Positions 43,470 through 55,165 of a DNA stretch of 64,000 bases are shown piece by piece (position 1 is the stretch's first letter; every line of letters begins with the position of its first letter). This DNA comes from Pseudeuparius sepicola. Taxonomy: Eukaryota > Arthropoda > Insecta > Coleoptera > Anthribidae. The stretch spans positions 7,878,225 through 7,942,224 of the forward strand of contig OY987308.1 in assembly GCA_963920635.1 (NCBI GenBank), written 5' to 3'. Made by a program: the position numbers and the translations under genes. The notes beneath the pieces were generated by a model. It saw only the letters and a program-made list of their open reading frames with translations, did not search any database and had not been told where the DNA came from.

Positions 43470-45872
43470 TTTCCTCCGGAATATCTATCCAAAGGGTCGC
43501 TCACATTTGATAAAAACACAGAAGATGCCTCTTTAAAAGTTTTAGGGTTGCAATGGAATCAAGTTTCTGATTGTTTTTCATTTTCTATTCATCCTACCGA
43601 GAGAGCTTGTACCAAGCGCACCATGTTGTCCGAACTAGCCCGCGTGTTTGATCCTTTAGGTTTTTTGGCACCCGTAACTTTTTTTACAAAAACTTTAATT
43701 CAAAAATTGTGGAGCGAAGGATTGCAGTGGGATGAAATACCTTCGCCACAAATAGTTAATTCTTGGAACCGCTATAAACAAGAACTACCCACTTTATCTA
43801 ATTTAAAAATAAGTCGCAAACTTTGTTCTTTAAATTCCGCCTGCATTTTTGAACTCCATGGTTTTTGTGATTCCTCCGAAAAAGGCTACGCGGCTACCGC
43901 CTATTTGCGACTCATAACCAAAGATGGCGTTATGGACTCACAATTTATATGTGCAAAAACAAAGGTGGCACCTGTCAAAAAATTAACTATACCTAGGCTT
44001 GAGCTGTGCGCCGCCGTCCTTTTAGCTAAATTGCTTCATTTTATTAAAAATACCATAAGTAATCATATTCCTTGTCAAAAGGTAGTAGCTTGGTCCGATT
44101 CGCAAGTAGCCCTGGCATGGATCCGCTCATCGCCTCATAGGTGGAAAAATTTTGTTGCAAATAGGGTCGCCTATATACAGGAAAAAATATTCCCCGATTC
44201 TTGGTTGTATATCACATCAAAAGACAATCCTGCCGATGTCGCTTCGCGCGGACTATTTCCCTCGGAAATGTTCCATATACCGCTTTGGTTTAATGGACCA
44301 TCGTTTTTAACTAATGCTGCGAGCTATTCCACTGCCACGACAATAGGTACGCCATCTATTGAACAGCAAGATGTTCACCAAGAAGAGAAAAAATCCTGTT
44401 TTTTCGCTTCCATAGAGAAAAATCACGTTATAGATCTTTTATTGGAGCGCCTTTCTAACTTTACTTCTTGCCAACGCATTTTTGCATACGCTTCTCGCTT
44501 TATCAAAAACGCAAACAAGCAGTCTTTAAGACTTTCTAGTTGTCTAACCTCTGACGAATTAAATGCAGCTTTATTATTTATAGTCAAACGTTCACAGCAA
44601 TTATTTTTTGAACAGGAGCTTGCCAGTAACACTTTTTCCAAGCCATTAAGAAAATTGAACGTTTTTATAGATAAAGAAGGTATTTTACATGTAGGTGGTC
44701 GCTTAACTCACGCTTCGATTTCATATGCTGCCAAACACCCCATTCTTTTGCCAAGAAAGTGTCGCCTCACATCACTTTTAATAGATTTTTTTCACAAAAA
44801 GTATTTGCACGTTGGTTGCCGTACTTTACATTTTCTGCTCTCTCAACAATTTTGGATACTATCACCAAAACGTGCTATTCATTCGGTAATTTCACGATGC
44901 GTTGCATGTTGGAAGACGAAGCCTGGAGCGTTTCAACCCCCAATGGCTGACTTACCAGTAACGCGAGTGTCGCAAGTGAAAGCCTTTTCTCTTACTGGGG
45001 TGGACTGTGGAGGTCCTTTTCCAATAACCATGACTCGGCATCGAGGAATTAAAACGTGTAAGGCGTACATATGCCTATTTGTGTGTTTCGCCACGAAAGC
45101 AGTTCACTTGGAACTAGCAAGTGACCTGTCATCCGATACTTTCCTGGCAGCTCTACAACGATTCATAGCCCGACGTGGCCGTTGTGAAACGCTCTACAGT
45201 GACTGCGGCACCAATTTTGTAGGTGCGTATAAAGAAATAAAAAAATTAATGCATGACGCCGCTTGTAAAGAGAATATTTCTTGGCGCTTCAACCCCCCCT
45301 CTGCTCCTCATTTCGGAGGACTATGGGAGGCTGGGATAAAATCAGTCAAATCTCATTTGAACCGCATTGTAGGCCATCAAGTGTTTACCTTCGAAGAATT
45401 TTACACGGTACTGACAATGATTGAGTCTATATTAAATTCACGACCACTCTCCGCAATGAGTTCTGATCCTGACGACGTCACCGCCTTGACACCTGGCCAC
45501 TTCCTCACTCTGGAGCCGTTGTCTGCGTTGCCTGGTCCAAATCTCGCCGACCTCCCGCTTTCACGCTTATCGAGATGGCAATTATTACAGCGATTACATC
45601 AAGATTTTTGGAGGCGATGGCATCTGGAATATCTCCATACACTCCAACAAAGGGGTAAGTGGTTGCAAGCTTCCACTCCCCCTGACATTGGCGATTTGGT
45701 TGCCATAAAAAATGATAACGTTCCTCCTTTACAGTGGTCCTTAGGTCGCATAATCTCCGTAACTCGGGGTCCAGATGGTGTGGCGCGCGTTGCTACCGTA
45801 AAAACGGCGTCTGGTACGCTTAGCCGTCCGTTGGTGAAGCTATGCCCGCTGGCGCTTCCTGATCACCCTTAA
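43470..45872 (+). pseudogene. BEL RNase H, integrase and DUF5641-like tail
   Basis: About 800 codons open after the stop (774 from a TTG at 43548). RNase H: FELHGFCDSSEKGYAATAYL and AWSDSQVALAWI. Integrase zinc finger: KYLHVGCRTLHFLLSQQFWI with CVACWKTK; catalytic core: LTGVDCGGPFPI, YSDCGTNFVGA and APHFGGLWEAGIKS (D-D-E). C-terminus: W-x-x-G-R-I pattern PLQWSLGRIISVTRGPDG, the DUF5641 domain typical of BEL. Ends 160 bp before the 3' LTR. Confidence 0.9.
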
Positions 45873-46031
45873 CCCTTGTTGTCTTTTGGCAAGTTTCGTG
45901 TATTGTGGCGTCTAAAACAAAGGTACTTTTTTTTGTTATATTTTTGGGAATAATAATGTATAATTTTTTTTTTCAATTTTTCAGAATTATTAAAATTCTC
46001 GTGGATCCACGCTCATTTTAGCCGGGCAGGA

Positions 46032-46557
46032 TGTTGCGTTTTCCTTTTAACTTATGGTGGAAGAAATATGTATTATTTTTTTTAAAACAGGAACAAAACT
46101 GGTGGTATTTTTTTGAAGGACTTTTTATGTCACTAAATTGGTTCCCACTTCTTGCCCGCGCGCATGCGAAGAACATTAACGTCCAAGACCGCGACTTGGT
46201 ATCGTCGGTTCGCGCCATCGCCTCGCTAAATTCACGACTTTTACACTTTTTTTGATTGGTTCTCCTCGAAAGATCCGAAAACCCCAATACATCAGTTGTG
46301 GTACTATTGCGCCCGTGTCAACTGGGAATCGTTGCACGCAGGAAGTGAGCAGAACAAGGCAAGCGGAGGTACCTCCAAGAAGAACTGCTCCAGAGACTCT
46401 GCGATCAGTTTCACAAGTAAGTGGTGTACCCTGTTTAGTGACTTGTTAGATAGTTTTGTTCCTTCCAAATCATAAAACCGCCCCCTTTGGGAGTACAGTC
46501 TCTCTTTCTTTTCTTTAACCGAGCTCTAACTCTAATAGAGTCGTCGGTTACGCAACA
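46032..46557 (+). repeat. 3' LTR of the BEL element
   Basis: 526 bp; near-identical to 39639-40162. It follows a gap of about 160 bp after the pol stop that has T-rich runs but no strong purine tract. Confidence 0.92.
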
Positions 46558-46563
46558 AGTGTG

Positions 46564-46720
46564 TAGCTACTTATTTTATTAAATTTTCAAAATGAGCTCT
46601 ATTAGTCGCTAGACAGTTCACATTCCGCTCTTACTTTAACAAATGTGTCGCGAGAAATACGTTGGCATTATTCTGTTATTCTGTTCTTCAGATCCTCAAT
46701 TTTTGTGGGAAGGATTTTAT
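46564..46720 (-). pseudogene. C-terminal scrap of a mariner-type transposase
   Basis: On the minus strand: NVYKILPTKIEDLKNRITE, stop, CQRISRDTFVKVRAECE and, shifted, HFENLIK before a stop. This is the typical C-terminal pattern of insect mariner-like transposases. It supports the identity of the long-TIR derivative around it. Confidence 0.65.
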
Positions 46721-46730
46721 ACACGTTTGT

Positions 46731-47084
46731 TTTATTTCCCCATGTCAATGCTGTTGAAAATCTAGGGTAAAAAGTAATTTACTTTAAATTATGAAAAAAC
46801 CGTTTTTACCCATAACTTCTTCAAACATCATCGGATTTCAAAAAATAAAAATGAGTTGTATTCGCAATAACATCAGCTTTAAAATGATTTATCACAAAGG
46901 GGGTATTCCCATTTGAAATTTTAAAGTTAGGGGTGGTGGGGGTTACAGGGGTGAATTTGTCAACATGACCTGTACGTCAAAGAAGTTCCCCCTCCGAACA
47001 AAAATTGACGGGTCCCAGCGATTTCTGATTTTTTTCGTAGTTTTAAAAATATTAAGGGTGGACTGTTTTCAAATGAACACAGTG
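46731..47084 (-). repeat. Right TIR of the mariner derivative
   Basis: Partner of the left TIR. It ends ...ACACAGTG followed by TA. On its inner side it joins directly to the transposase C-terminal scrap, showing the internal deletion. Confidence 0.85.
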
Positions 47085-47099
47085 TATATCACCATTTTT

Positions 47100-47625
47100 A
47101 CTGCAATCATCATATTATTAGTGTTAAAAGTTTGTATGACAGGGCTAAAAGGATTTGTTCTAATAACACAACATTTGAGGAAGAAATTAAATATATAAAA
47201 CATGTCCTTGAGAAGAATAGTTGTTGTACTATTGAATTTGTTGAGCAAGTTTTTCAGGATTGCCAACAAAAGAACAATGCTAATAGAATTAGGGAAATAA
47301 ATGTGGTGAACCGACCAGTAAATTTAATTATTCCTTATATTCCTGGACTATCAGATACCCTAAAATGCATAGGCAATCGTTTTAATGTCAGAGCAGTAAT
47401 TAAAACCAAAAATACATTAAGATCGATGCTAGTTAAAACGAAACCATTTAATTAAGTACAGAGTTAAAAAAAATTACATTTATAAATTTCCTTGTGGATA
47501 TGGACAGTTCTATGTTGGGGAGACTTGTGGGCCATTTAACGTCCGTTTAAAAGGACATAAACAATATATCAGGCAAAATCAAATTTCGAAGTCAAAAATT
47601 TGTGAACACTCACAGGATATTGTGG
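47100..47625 (+). pseudogene. Penelope-like element, 3' end with GIY-YIG endonuclease
   Basis: Frame 47132-47455 encodes the region between RT and endonuclease (VLEKNSCCTIEFVEQVFQDC, PVNLIIPYIPGLSDTLKCIG). After a frame change near 47455 comes YKFPCGYGQFYVGETCGPFN with RLKGHKQYI, a GIY-YIG endonuclease, then KICEH. RT is absent. This is a PLE family distinct from the one at 57.3 kb, and it begins right at the TA flank of the mariner derivative. Confidence 0.75.
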
Positions 47626-48519
47626 GTAGGTCCAAACCTCAGAGAAATAATTAAGGATAGAGGGAGCAACAGCATCAAAATACACACGTTTGTAGTCAAC
47701 CAACATCCTATGCAAATTTACTGAAGTAAACAAACATTAGTCCCGTGTGTACAACGATTACCTGAGATAGGTAGAAATATCAATTTGGCCACACACCACA
47801 CATTTTCTGCGTCCCATTGTATACAAAATCAGTCACTATATCCTAGATACTAATAAATAGCCTATAAATTAACAGTAAAACAATTGAAAGCACGAAAAAT
47901 GCATACGTAAACAATCGGAAAACTTGACTTGCTGGGCAAACACAAAACGAATACCGCCGAGTTAATGAACGCGGCGCCCGCGGCAGCAACGGCGGCATTG
48001 CCATGTTGGGCGGTTTGAGGTATCTGTGACAATTTTATTAAAGTGATAATTAGCTACTATAATTGCAAAGCAATTTAGTTTTAGTTAAAATTGTTACATA
48101 CAAGAAATTAATAACTCCATTTGTTAATTTAGGGTCAGGGTAGGTGTGCCTTCATTTAATCCCATTATTATACCCTTCTATTTTGAAATGAAATGCTGTA
48201 AACAATGGAGTACGTGGCATCACTCAAAAAGATATTGGCTCTGTTTACTTTTTGTTCTTACTCCCTCTATCCTTGGTTATTTCTCTGAGGTCCAAATCAA
48301 TTCTCAAAGGAAATAAACGAAAAATTATTCTACATTTCGGCATTTATTCTAGGAAATAAGGACCACTGTTTTGCTGAATGTTCAGTGGAATTCAGTAAAA
48401 TATTACTGCCAGTTATTCAAAGAGAAGTTAGTATAGATAATTAGATAGAACACAGGGTACAATATCAGACAGGTGGCTAGGCTATTGTTTCTGTTGTCAT
48501 GACATTTTAACTTAACATT
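47626..48519. other. Intergenic stretch
   Basis: No gene. A GC-rich patch (47945-48010) has a CGGCGGC-type run but no recognisable content. Confidence 0.4.
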
Positions 48520-48844
48520 TAGGGGAGGGTGGGGCACAGAGGACCACCGGGGCGATAAGGACCAGTACCAGTATACGGTTACTATTGGCTCCATCTATCC
48601 GTCGCGGTCAAAACTTCAAGAATGCGGCGTCAGCAATGTACAACTGTAGTTTGATGCAAGTGAATGCAGTGTTTATTCGCTGGAGCCAAAATATTCCAAA
48701 ACAAAGGTAAGTCATCAAGATTTTTGAAATTTTACTTCGCTAGCATTTTCCCGTGAGTGTATATCTAATAATTTTGAATTTCGTATACCGATAGCTTCCT
48801 AAGTTGGACATAATAATTTTAGACAAGACATAACCTCCAACTGA

Positions 48845-48884
48845 GGTGTCGGTTTTGTTTTCTAACTGTCGGTTTTGTTTTCTA
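48845..48884 (+). repeat. Tandem 20-bp repeat (x2)
   Basis: TGTCGGTTTTGTTTTCTAAC is present twice in a row and begins a third time, inside the pogo 5' region. Confidence 0.7.
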
Positions 48885-48916
48885 ACTGTCGCTTGGGGCG
48901 GATGGGATCAGGTCAA

Positions 48917-48952
48917 ATGGGGCGATGAGGACCACTGGTCCTTATCGCCCCA
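48917..48952. repeat. Palindromic subterminal motif of the pogo element
   Basis: TGGGGCGATGAGGACCA, one base, TGGTCCTTATCGCCCCA: 17-bp arms with one mismatch. The same motif occurs singly at 48549-48564 and in degenerate form at 50714-50770. Repeated subterminal motifs are often transposase-binding sites; that role here is inferred. Confidence 0.7.
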
Positions 48953-48995
48953 TTGTTAGTTTTATTAACAACCAATACATTGAGTTTATTTTCAG

Positions 48996-50613
48996 ATGGT
49001 TCGAACGTACAAAATGAAACGTACACAGACGTGGACTGCTGAAGACATGGAGGCAGCTCTACAAGCAATATACAAAGTCAATGTCCATCAGAAAAGCTAG
49101 CCAACAATTCAAGGTTGACAAGATTTGTTTACTTCGTCGAGTTCGCAATATTGTGAATCATACGGAACCAAGGAACGACATATATAACAAGTTTTCACAG
49201 TTGAACAAGAAAACCTTCTGGTTGATCATATATTAGATTTGGAAACCTGTTTTTATGGAATAACAGCAACAGATTGTCGAAAACTGGCGTTTGATCTTGC
49301 CGAAAAGTTGAATCTAAAGCACCCTTTTAATAAAGAGACTAAACTTGCTGGTTCAGACTGGTTGGCAGGATTGAGAAAAAGAAATCCGCAAATTTCCATT
49401 CGTTCTCCTGAGGCTACCAGTATGGCTAGAGTTGACGGGTTTAATAAAGCTCAAGTACAGAGATTCCAAAGCCTTCTGGAATCTTCCATAAAAAATTTGG
49501 GTTTCAGCCTGGCCAAATTTTTAATATAGATAAATGTGGTATAAGTACTGTTCCTGTTCCAAGGAAAATTTAAGCTAAGGGAAAGAAACAACTGGGTCGC
49601 ATTGTGAGCGCAGATAGGGGATTCAACATTACCACCGTCTGTGGAATATCTGCCTCTGGATTTTATATCCCTCCTTTCTTCTTTTTCCCAGGACAGAGGA
49701 TAAATCCTTTATTAATGAAAGGATGCCCTGCTGACTCGGTTGGATATGCTAACACTTCGGGATGGAGGGACAGTGACCATTTCTTGGAAATTTTGGATCA
49801 GTCCATAGGTGTTGTGAAACCAAAAGAGGATAAAAAAATTATTTTAATAATGGATAATCACGGCAGCCATAGAACACTAGAAGCTATTGCCAAGGCCAAA
49901 GAAAATAACTTGGTCATGATATCTTTACCGCCACACACCAGCCGCAAATTGCAGCCCCTAGACTGTTGCGTATACGGACCATTGAAGGCACAATAAGCAA
50001 GAAAATGTGATGTGTGGCGTACAAATCACCCTGGATACTAAAATTCCAGATAATATTATTATTCAGTTACCGGAAGAGACAGACGACCAGTTATTATTTG
50101 AAATTAATCAACAACTAGCGGTTAGGAATGACGATCAACTAGCGCCTGAAACCGAACCAACACCAGGTTGCTCTCATGAAAACGAAAAATTTTCAGAGTA
50201 GCTTAAACTAATATCCCCGAAGCCTACTACATCCAAGGAAAGGAAAAAAAACAAAAGTTCAACGAGCAGAGGAATTCACGAGCACACCATTCAAGGAAGA
50301 ACTGGAAAGAAACTTACGTGAAATAGAAGAACAAAAGAAGAAGGTGAAGTTAGTTAAGCGAAAATTGGGAGATGGTGATAGTGACTAACCAAAAAAAGAA
50401 GGGCAAAAAGAAGATTACAAAACCAAAAAGATGTGATTCCTCAGAAAGTGAAGATGAGGATGAAACAAATACCACGTGTCTTTATTGCCACAGCAAGTTC
50501 TCGGAATCGAAGGCTGGATCCAATGCCTAGCATGTAAGAAATGGGCTCATGATGCATGTGCTGGAATAGAAGAGGAAGAAGACGACTTTAATTGTATTCT
50601 CTGTGTGGACTAG
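48996..50613 (+). pseudogene. Pogo-like transposase with C-terminal PHD-like finger
   Basis: Starts at ATG 48996 after TTTTCAG, with KRTQTWTAEDMEAALQAI, then in shifted frames a psq-type helix-turn-helix (SIRKASQQFKVDK), CENPB-type domain (49239-49529), and a DDE_1 core: [22 protein letters not shown] and SLPPHTSRKLQPLD (49604-49996). I count 35 residues between the last two Asp. A C-terminal zinc-binding segment CLYCHSKFSE..IQCLACKKWAHDACAGI..FNCILC ends at 50613. At least four frame breaks. Confidence 0.8.
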
Positions 50614-50860
50614 ATACCTAAGCACTTAATAAAAATGTGGTTTTGACATATTGTAGCTATTACTAAACCTTATTTTGTCCATATAATTAAAATATTCGTA
50701 GACAGTTTATTTAGGGGCGAAGGGGGGCATCTGGTCCCTTTCTCCCCAAATAGTGGGGCGAAAGGGATCAGTGTCACCATATTGTAATTTTCAAATAACT
50801 ACATTATATTTTAAAAAATATGCCTAATTTCAAGTAGGAATCGGAAATACGATGCGTATA

Positions 50861-52025
50861 CAGGGTGTCCAACTTTATTACTGTACAAATCAGTAAAATC
50901 TTCATTTTTGGAGATAATCGCCTAAACTTTTATTTGTTTGAAAGGCCTTCAAAAACCGCTTCTTTTGACGTTCCTGACATTTTCAAAATGTAAATACAGG
51001 GCCGGCTGCGATTTTTTTTTACTCCCGATTTTCACGAAAACCATTTAGCGATTTTATTATATAAAATCTGACCCCATAGCGTTAATCAGAACACCCCAAA
51101 ACCCCCATACACCGAATATGAACAAAAAATATGCAGGGAGTTCCATTCTGTACGGTCTCAAAGTTGAGCAAATTTCCCTTCAAAACAGTTGAATGGTCAA
51201 CAGGACCACTCAAAATGTTGGTGTGAAAAGATTGACTACAAAAATATACAGGGTATTTTTCTCTGAGCCATCTCAAAATTCTGAATTTTTATTAAACTTT
51301 ATACTGGTCAGGAGTGCTCTGGAATCATTGAAAAAATATTAATAAACATAAAAGTAACTTATTTCTTTACAAAATGCGCACTAACAAATAAAAATAATTT
51401 AAATTATTGGACCTTTCTCAACAAAGTCACTGTCTAAGATGATAGATTTTCTGTGCGTTTCCTGTTATGACACACCAGCTACTGATATGGACTTATTGAC
51501 TGGCAGGCTTCTGTATTTTTCAGATTTAGTTCGTTTATAGTGTGTGGAGCGGTTTTGTTATACACGATTTTTTACCCCTACAAAGTTACATTCAGTAATT
51601 TGAGATGGCACAGAAAAGAACACTCCGTATATTTTGTATTGGACCTTTGCACACCAACAACTTGAGTGGTCCTATTGACCATTCAACTGTTTTGAGGGGA
51701 TTCCATGGCACACTTGACTTGGCAGATGCCTTTAAAATTCCTAATTTGCTCAACTTTGACACCCTGCAGAGTGGAACTCCTTGTATATTTTTTATTCAAA
51801 TTTAGTATATAAGGGTTTTGGGATGTACTGATGAACGCTGTGGGGTCAGATTTTAAATAAAAAAAATCGCTAAATGGTTTTCGTGAAAATCGGGGGTATA
51901 AAAAAATCGCAGCCGGCCCTGGATTTGCATTTTAAAAATAGCAGGAACGTCAAAAGAAGCGGTTTTTGAAGGCCTTTCAAACAAAAAAGTTTCGGCGATT
52001 ATCTACAAAAATGAAGATTTTACTG
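50861..52025. mobile_element. Large imperfect foldback (MITE-like) inside the pogo element
   Basis: About 1.2 kb with arms of roughly 410-430 bases (50891-51300 against 51595-52025) around an AT-rich centre. The right arm has an extra stretch of about 45 bases (51702-51750). The left end starts TACAGGGTGTCC, as in TA-targeting transposons; about 30 bases of this tip are missing on the right, where the arm runs directly into the pogo TIR. No transposase ORF; the short ORFs in the arms are mirrored and not genes. Confidence 0.8.
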
Positions 52026-52052
52026 TGGACCCCTGTGGCCCACCCTCCCCTA

Positions 52053-54049
52053 CTAATCTGTCATTTCATTTTGACGTGACACGATCTTTGAGAAAGGAGG
52101 GAGATTTATTCACCGAAAGTCAGGAAACAAATTTGATAAAGTTATTTTTTGAGTTAAACGTTCACAGTTTCGTTCATTTACTGTTAAGAATTTACGAATT
52201 TTCTAGGCAACTTGAAAAAGTTGTCTTTTTCTTAGTTTGGTGGCGAAAAACCCAATTAAAAAATTAAATGGATATTGCAAACTGCTTCTATCCTTGGCTG
52301 GTAGAAAATAACATAACTTTACGAGTTATGTTGTTCAAATCCCATGTTAGCTTGGATGTGGGAAATTTTTGTAGACATAAAATATAATACTTCTGTACTG
52401 TTTATGTCCAAATGCAACTCACATTTTACAGCGCTCCGACGCGAAGTAGCAATTTTTAAACCATTAAAAGTCTTCAATGGTTTAAAAATTTGCTGTTTGA
52501 AACTATCCTTCAGTGAGTAATGCTGGAGAGCAAAAATACTGCGAAGCCAGGAGAAAAACAAGTCAAAAATTTAATAAAAATGCATCAGCTAATAATGAGC
52601 CGTTAATGTTAGTTCTAATGAACTTATTAAACCGGCAAATATTTGGTGGGAACATTTACACTGTCCCGAAAAAACTCGCATTAAAAAGACGAAAAGGAAT
52701 AAAAAAATATGCCATGTGCAGTCAAATTAAAAGAATTAATGTTAAATTAAAATAATACTACGACAAAAAAGCTAAAAAAGAAAAAGAAAAGCTTATACAG
52801 AGAAGAAAAGAAGACTTGAATTACGAAACGAAAATAATAATTAAAAATCTAAAATTACAGAAAAAAGCCGTTATAAAAGACGCTAAAAAAGTGAGCAATA
52901 CACTGCCCGAAAATGATGACGATATTACGCTGGCATTATTAACAGAAAATCATAGCAATGGGTATTATGTCGCCGTAAAGTACGAAGGAAAAGCTTTCCT
53001 GGTGTTATCAAAAGTTTGGACAACCGAAAAGAATTTGAAGTAAAAGCAATGGAAGAAACGCCAACATGCAATTGGAAATAACCTACTTGCATGCAAAAAC
53101 AAAAAGTATATCCGCAAAATATTTTCTACTTTTTAGATTTTCCGCCTCATATCGTCGCGCTCTTCCAAGAACAAGAAATACAATTTATTTATTTCTATCG
53201 GTTTTCGTTTACCAGAAAATGAAATAGAAAAACAGCATATAATGGGCATGAAACATCCGTTGTCAATGGCAAAATAGTATAAGCGACGAGGTCTACTAAG
53301 GCAGAAGAGTACATCCCATTTTTATGTTTATCCCTATAATGCTTTTAAAAGTAGTACAATGGGGGAAAATTATATGAATTTTATAGATACATTTGCCATT
53401 ATCACAATGTGCAATAAAATATACTGCTTTATACTGTTTTGCCATGGAATCAATCGCCACAATTATATGGTCCTGCACCGGCTAAAAGTATACCATTTAA
53501 ATTCTTAATCTGTGATTCAGTTGTCTTGTTATAACTGTCGCGGTAGGTGGTGTATGTGAATACTTTTGAAGAATATATTGAAAAAGGCACTTGAAAAAGA
53601 TTATTCGGTAAGATAATAAAGCTATTCCGGGGTGAAGATTCTAAAGTTATGTTGTGCATTTGTTTTATTATTTATTTATATTTTAGGAAGAAAATTGACG
53701 GGATATCAAAAAATACCCTATTAAATTACAAAGTCCCAAGTTAAACTCAAGTAAGTTTACTCATACTATTCCTGTCATTAAATAAAAAATTTACTTTTAA
53801 ATCCTTAAGGTGCTGTTGAAGAAGTTGTCAACACACAGCTAAGTAGATCTCCTTTAAAAGAAAAAGAATATGTAGGTAATAAATTATTCGAATAAATTAA
53901 AAACGATTGCAATGAAGAACAAAAAATAGAAGCTGTTGCAAAAGTCCAAAAATAAATGTTTTAGTTGGACCTCCGTCTAAAACAAGTAAGTTGTTTAGAA
54001 TATAGGTTAATAAGACAATATTATATTGAAACACTCCGGCCCCAGGGCG
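52053..54049. other. Mostly intergenic; unrecognised ORF pieces
   Basis: Two short open stretches in the plus strand (52513-52755 and 52816-53043) are Lys-rich; the second ends in a fold-like GYYVAVKYEGKAFLVLSKVW. No domain recognised. They may be remnants of one transposon-encoded protein. Nothing else found. Confidence 0.3.
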
Positions 54050-55165
54050 GCTGTTTCGTAGATTTTTTCTGGTAATATTTTCTTATTCATATTTTATATT
54101 TACGATGGTGTCCTCTTCAAATTATAAATATTTTTTGTAAATATTTCTTTCGAGATAAACACATCTGGTCGACACTCGCACCTAGTCTCCAGAGCCCTTT
54201 TGTTTTCGACCTACGCCATTGTCAAGGCACTCCTCAGAATTCGCCACTTTTTGGGAAAGCGAAATGAAGTCTGTTTTTCGTCCGTCAATGCCCACATCTG
54301 TTATCTAGCCTATAGAATAACGCCCGGTCACATCTAATCTTTTCTAAGAACTTGCGAGTCCCGTCGCCACTTCTGGGAGACCACCCAAAAACAGGTGACG
54401 CCGAGCCCTTTCCTCGGCTTTGTTCGAACTTCCATAAATAGCGTCCGCGCGGAGTCCTCGGGGAACAGTTTTCACTGATCCATATACGGGCCAACACTGG
54501 ATAAGCGCTCCCTCTATCTGAGGTACCAGTGCGTTGCAACGTTTACCTACCCGCATAAGCGCTCCCTCCAACTAATTAGAGGTACCAGTGCGTTGTAAGG
54601 TGTTCACCCACCTGCATAAGCGCTACCTCGATTGACCTGAGGTACTAGTGCGTTGCGAGGTTTTCGTATCAGCTACGTTCATAATTGTTTTTCCTAATCG
54701 CGGTTGGCCTTTGTGGATCTCGTATTCAGTCGCGTAAGTGCGTGTATCGCAATGAAAGTCGGGCCGGACCCGCGGTGTAGCCGCGAGTTGACCCGCGAGA
54801 CCATGAATCTAGAGCCAGGTGAGTATAAACCGCTAATTTCCATTTTCCTCTGTTCTCTGGTCCCGGCATCTTTCATATATTCACGGCTTCTTTAATTAAT
54901 TCACGGTGCTCTAATTTAGGCGCAGCTTTTTAATTTCCACGACATCCTTTATTTTCCCGGCTTCTCTGGTATGTTTACAGCTTGCCCCATTCATTCACGG
55001 CATCTCTAATTTATTCACAATTTTTTTAATTCATTTCCGTCACCTTTAATGTATGCATAGCATGGACGAGTAGTCTCTTATAAAAAGGGTCTTGGAGGGA
55101 GATATATTTTTATTCTATCTATTGCGGGAATATGTATCTCGTCGAGTAAATAAACTATTTGCATT
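54050..55165 (+). other. LTR-like block (promoter, hairpin repeats, poly(A) signal)
   Basis: GC-rich relative to its flanks. Contains CATAAATAG (54432), three hairpin units (54505-54651), a splice-donor-like CAGgtgagt at 54818, a second TATA-like TTATAAAAAGGG at 55077 and an AATAAA at 55151. The set resembles an LTR, and the layout TATA-then-three-hairpins matches the G1 LTR. No TG...CA ends or coding region could be assigned. Confidence 0.35.
54505..54651. repeat. Three hairpin units of ~28-33 nt
   Basis: Units at 54505-54532, 54559-54591 and 54620-54651, 54 and 61 bases apart. Each starts GCGCT and ends AGTGC (pairing with one G-U) and has an inner CCTC/GAGG stem. The intervening sequence (GTTGYAAGG...CCGCATAA) is also repeated, so this is a tandem repeat whose unit contains a hairpin. 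Orientation is undetermined. Confidence 0.65.

Larger units (their letters stand above)
39639..46557 (+). mobile_element. BEL/Pao LTR retrotransposon, nearly complete
   Basis: 6.9 kb with LTRs of 524 and 526 bp, a primer-binding site, gag with zinc knuckles, protease, RT, RNase H and integrase in BEL order. The LTRs start TGTTGCG and end CGCAACA and differ at only a few positions by eye, so the insertion is fairly young. The coding region carries several frameshifts and one nonsense codon. The flanking 5-mers (ACACA left, AGTGT right) do not match, so no target duplication is visible; a deletion at the insertion or a recombined element would explain this. Confidence 0.92.
39268..47084 (-). 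mobile_element. Long-TIR mariner derivative split by a BEL element
   Basis: Outer ends CACTGTGTCCATTTG... at 39268 and its complement ending at 47084, both flanked by TA (39266-39267 and 47085-47086). The TIRs are about 354 bp. Without the BEL insertion the element is about 0.9 kb and keeps only a C-terminal scrap of a mariner-type transposase, so it is a deletion derivative. The architecture (very long TIRs, TA target, C-A-[CG]-T-G-T-G start) resembles the intact element at 25137-27073. Confidence 0.85.
48522..52050 (+). mobile_element. Pogo/Tigger-like DNA transposon, decayed and invaded
   Basis: Ends GGGGAGGGTGGGGCACAGAG... (48522-48546) and its complement (52026-52050), 25-bp TIRs with about four mismatches, flanked by TA on both sides (48520-48521, 52051-52052). 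Inside lie a broken transposase (48996-50613), subterminal GGGGCGATAAGGACCA motifs and, near the right end, a foldback insertion (50861-52025). Without the insertion the element would be about 2.4 kb. Confidence 0.82.

Noticed and set aside
54285..54571. Arg/Gly-rich minus-strand ORFs over the hairpin repeats
   Set aside because: Two overlapping frames, GC-rich tandem repeat below, no domain. Chance ORFs.
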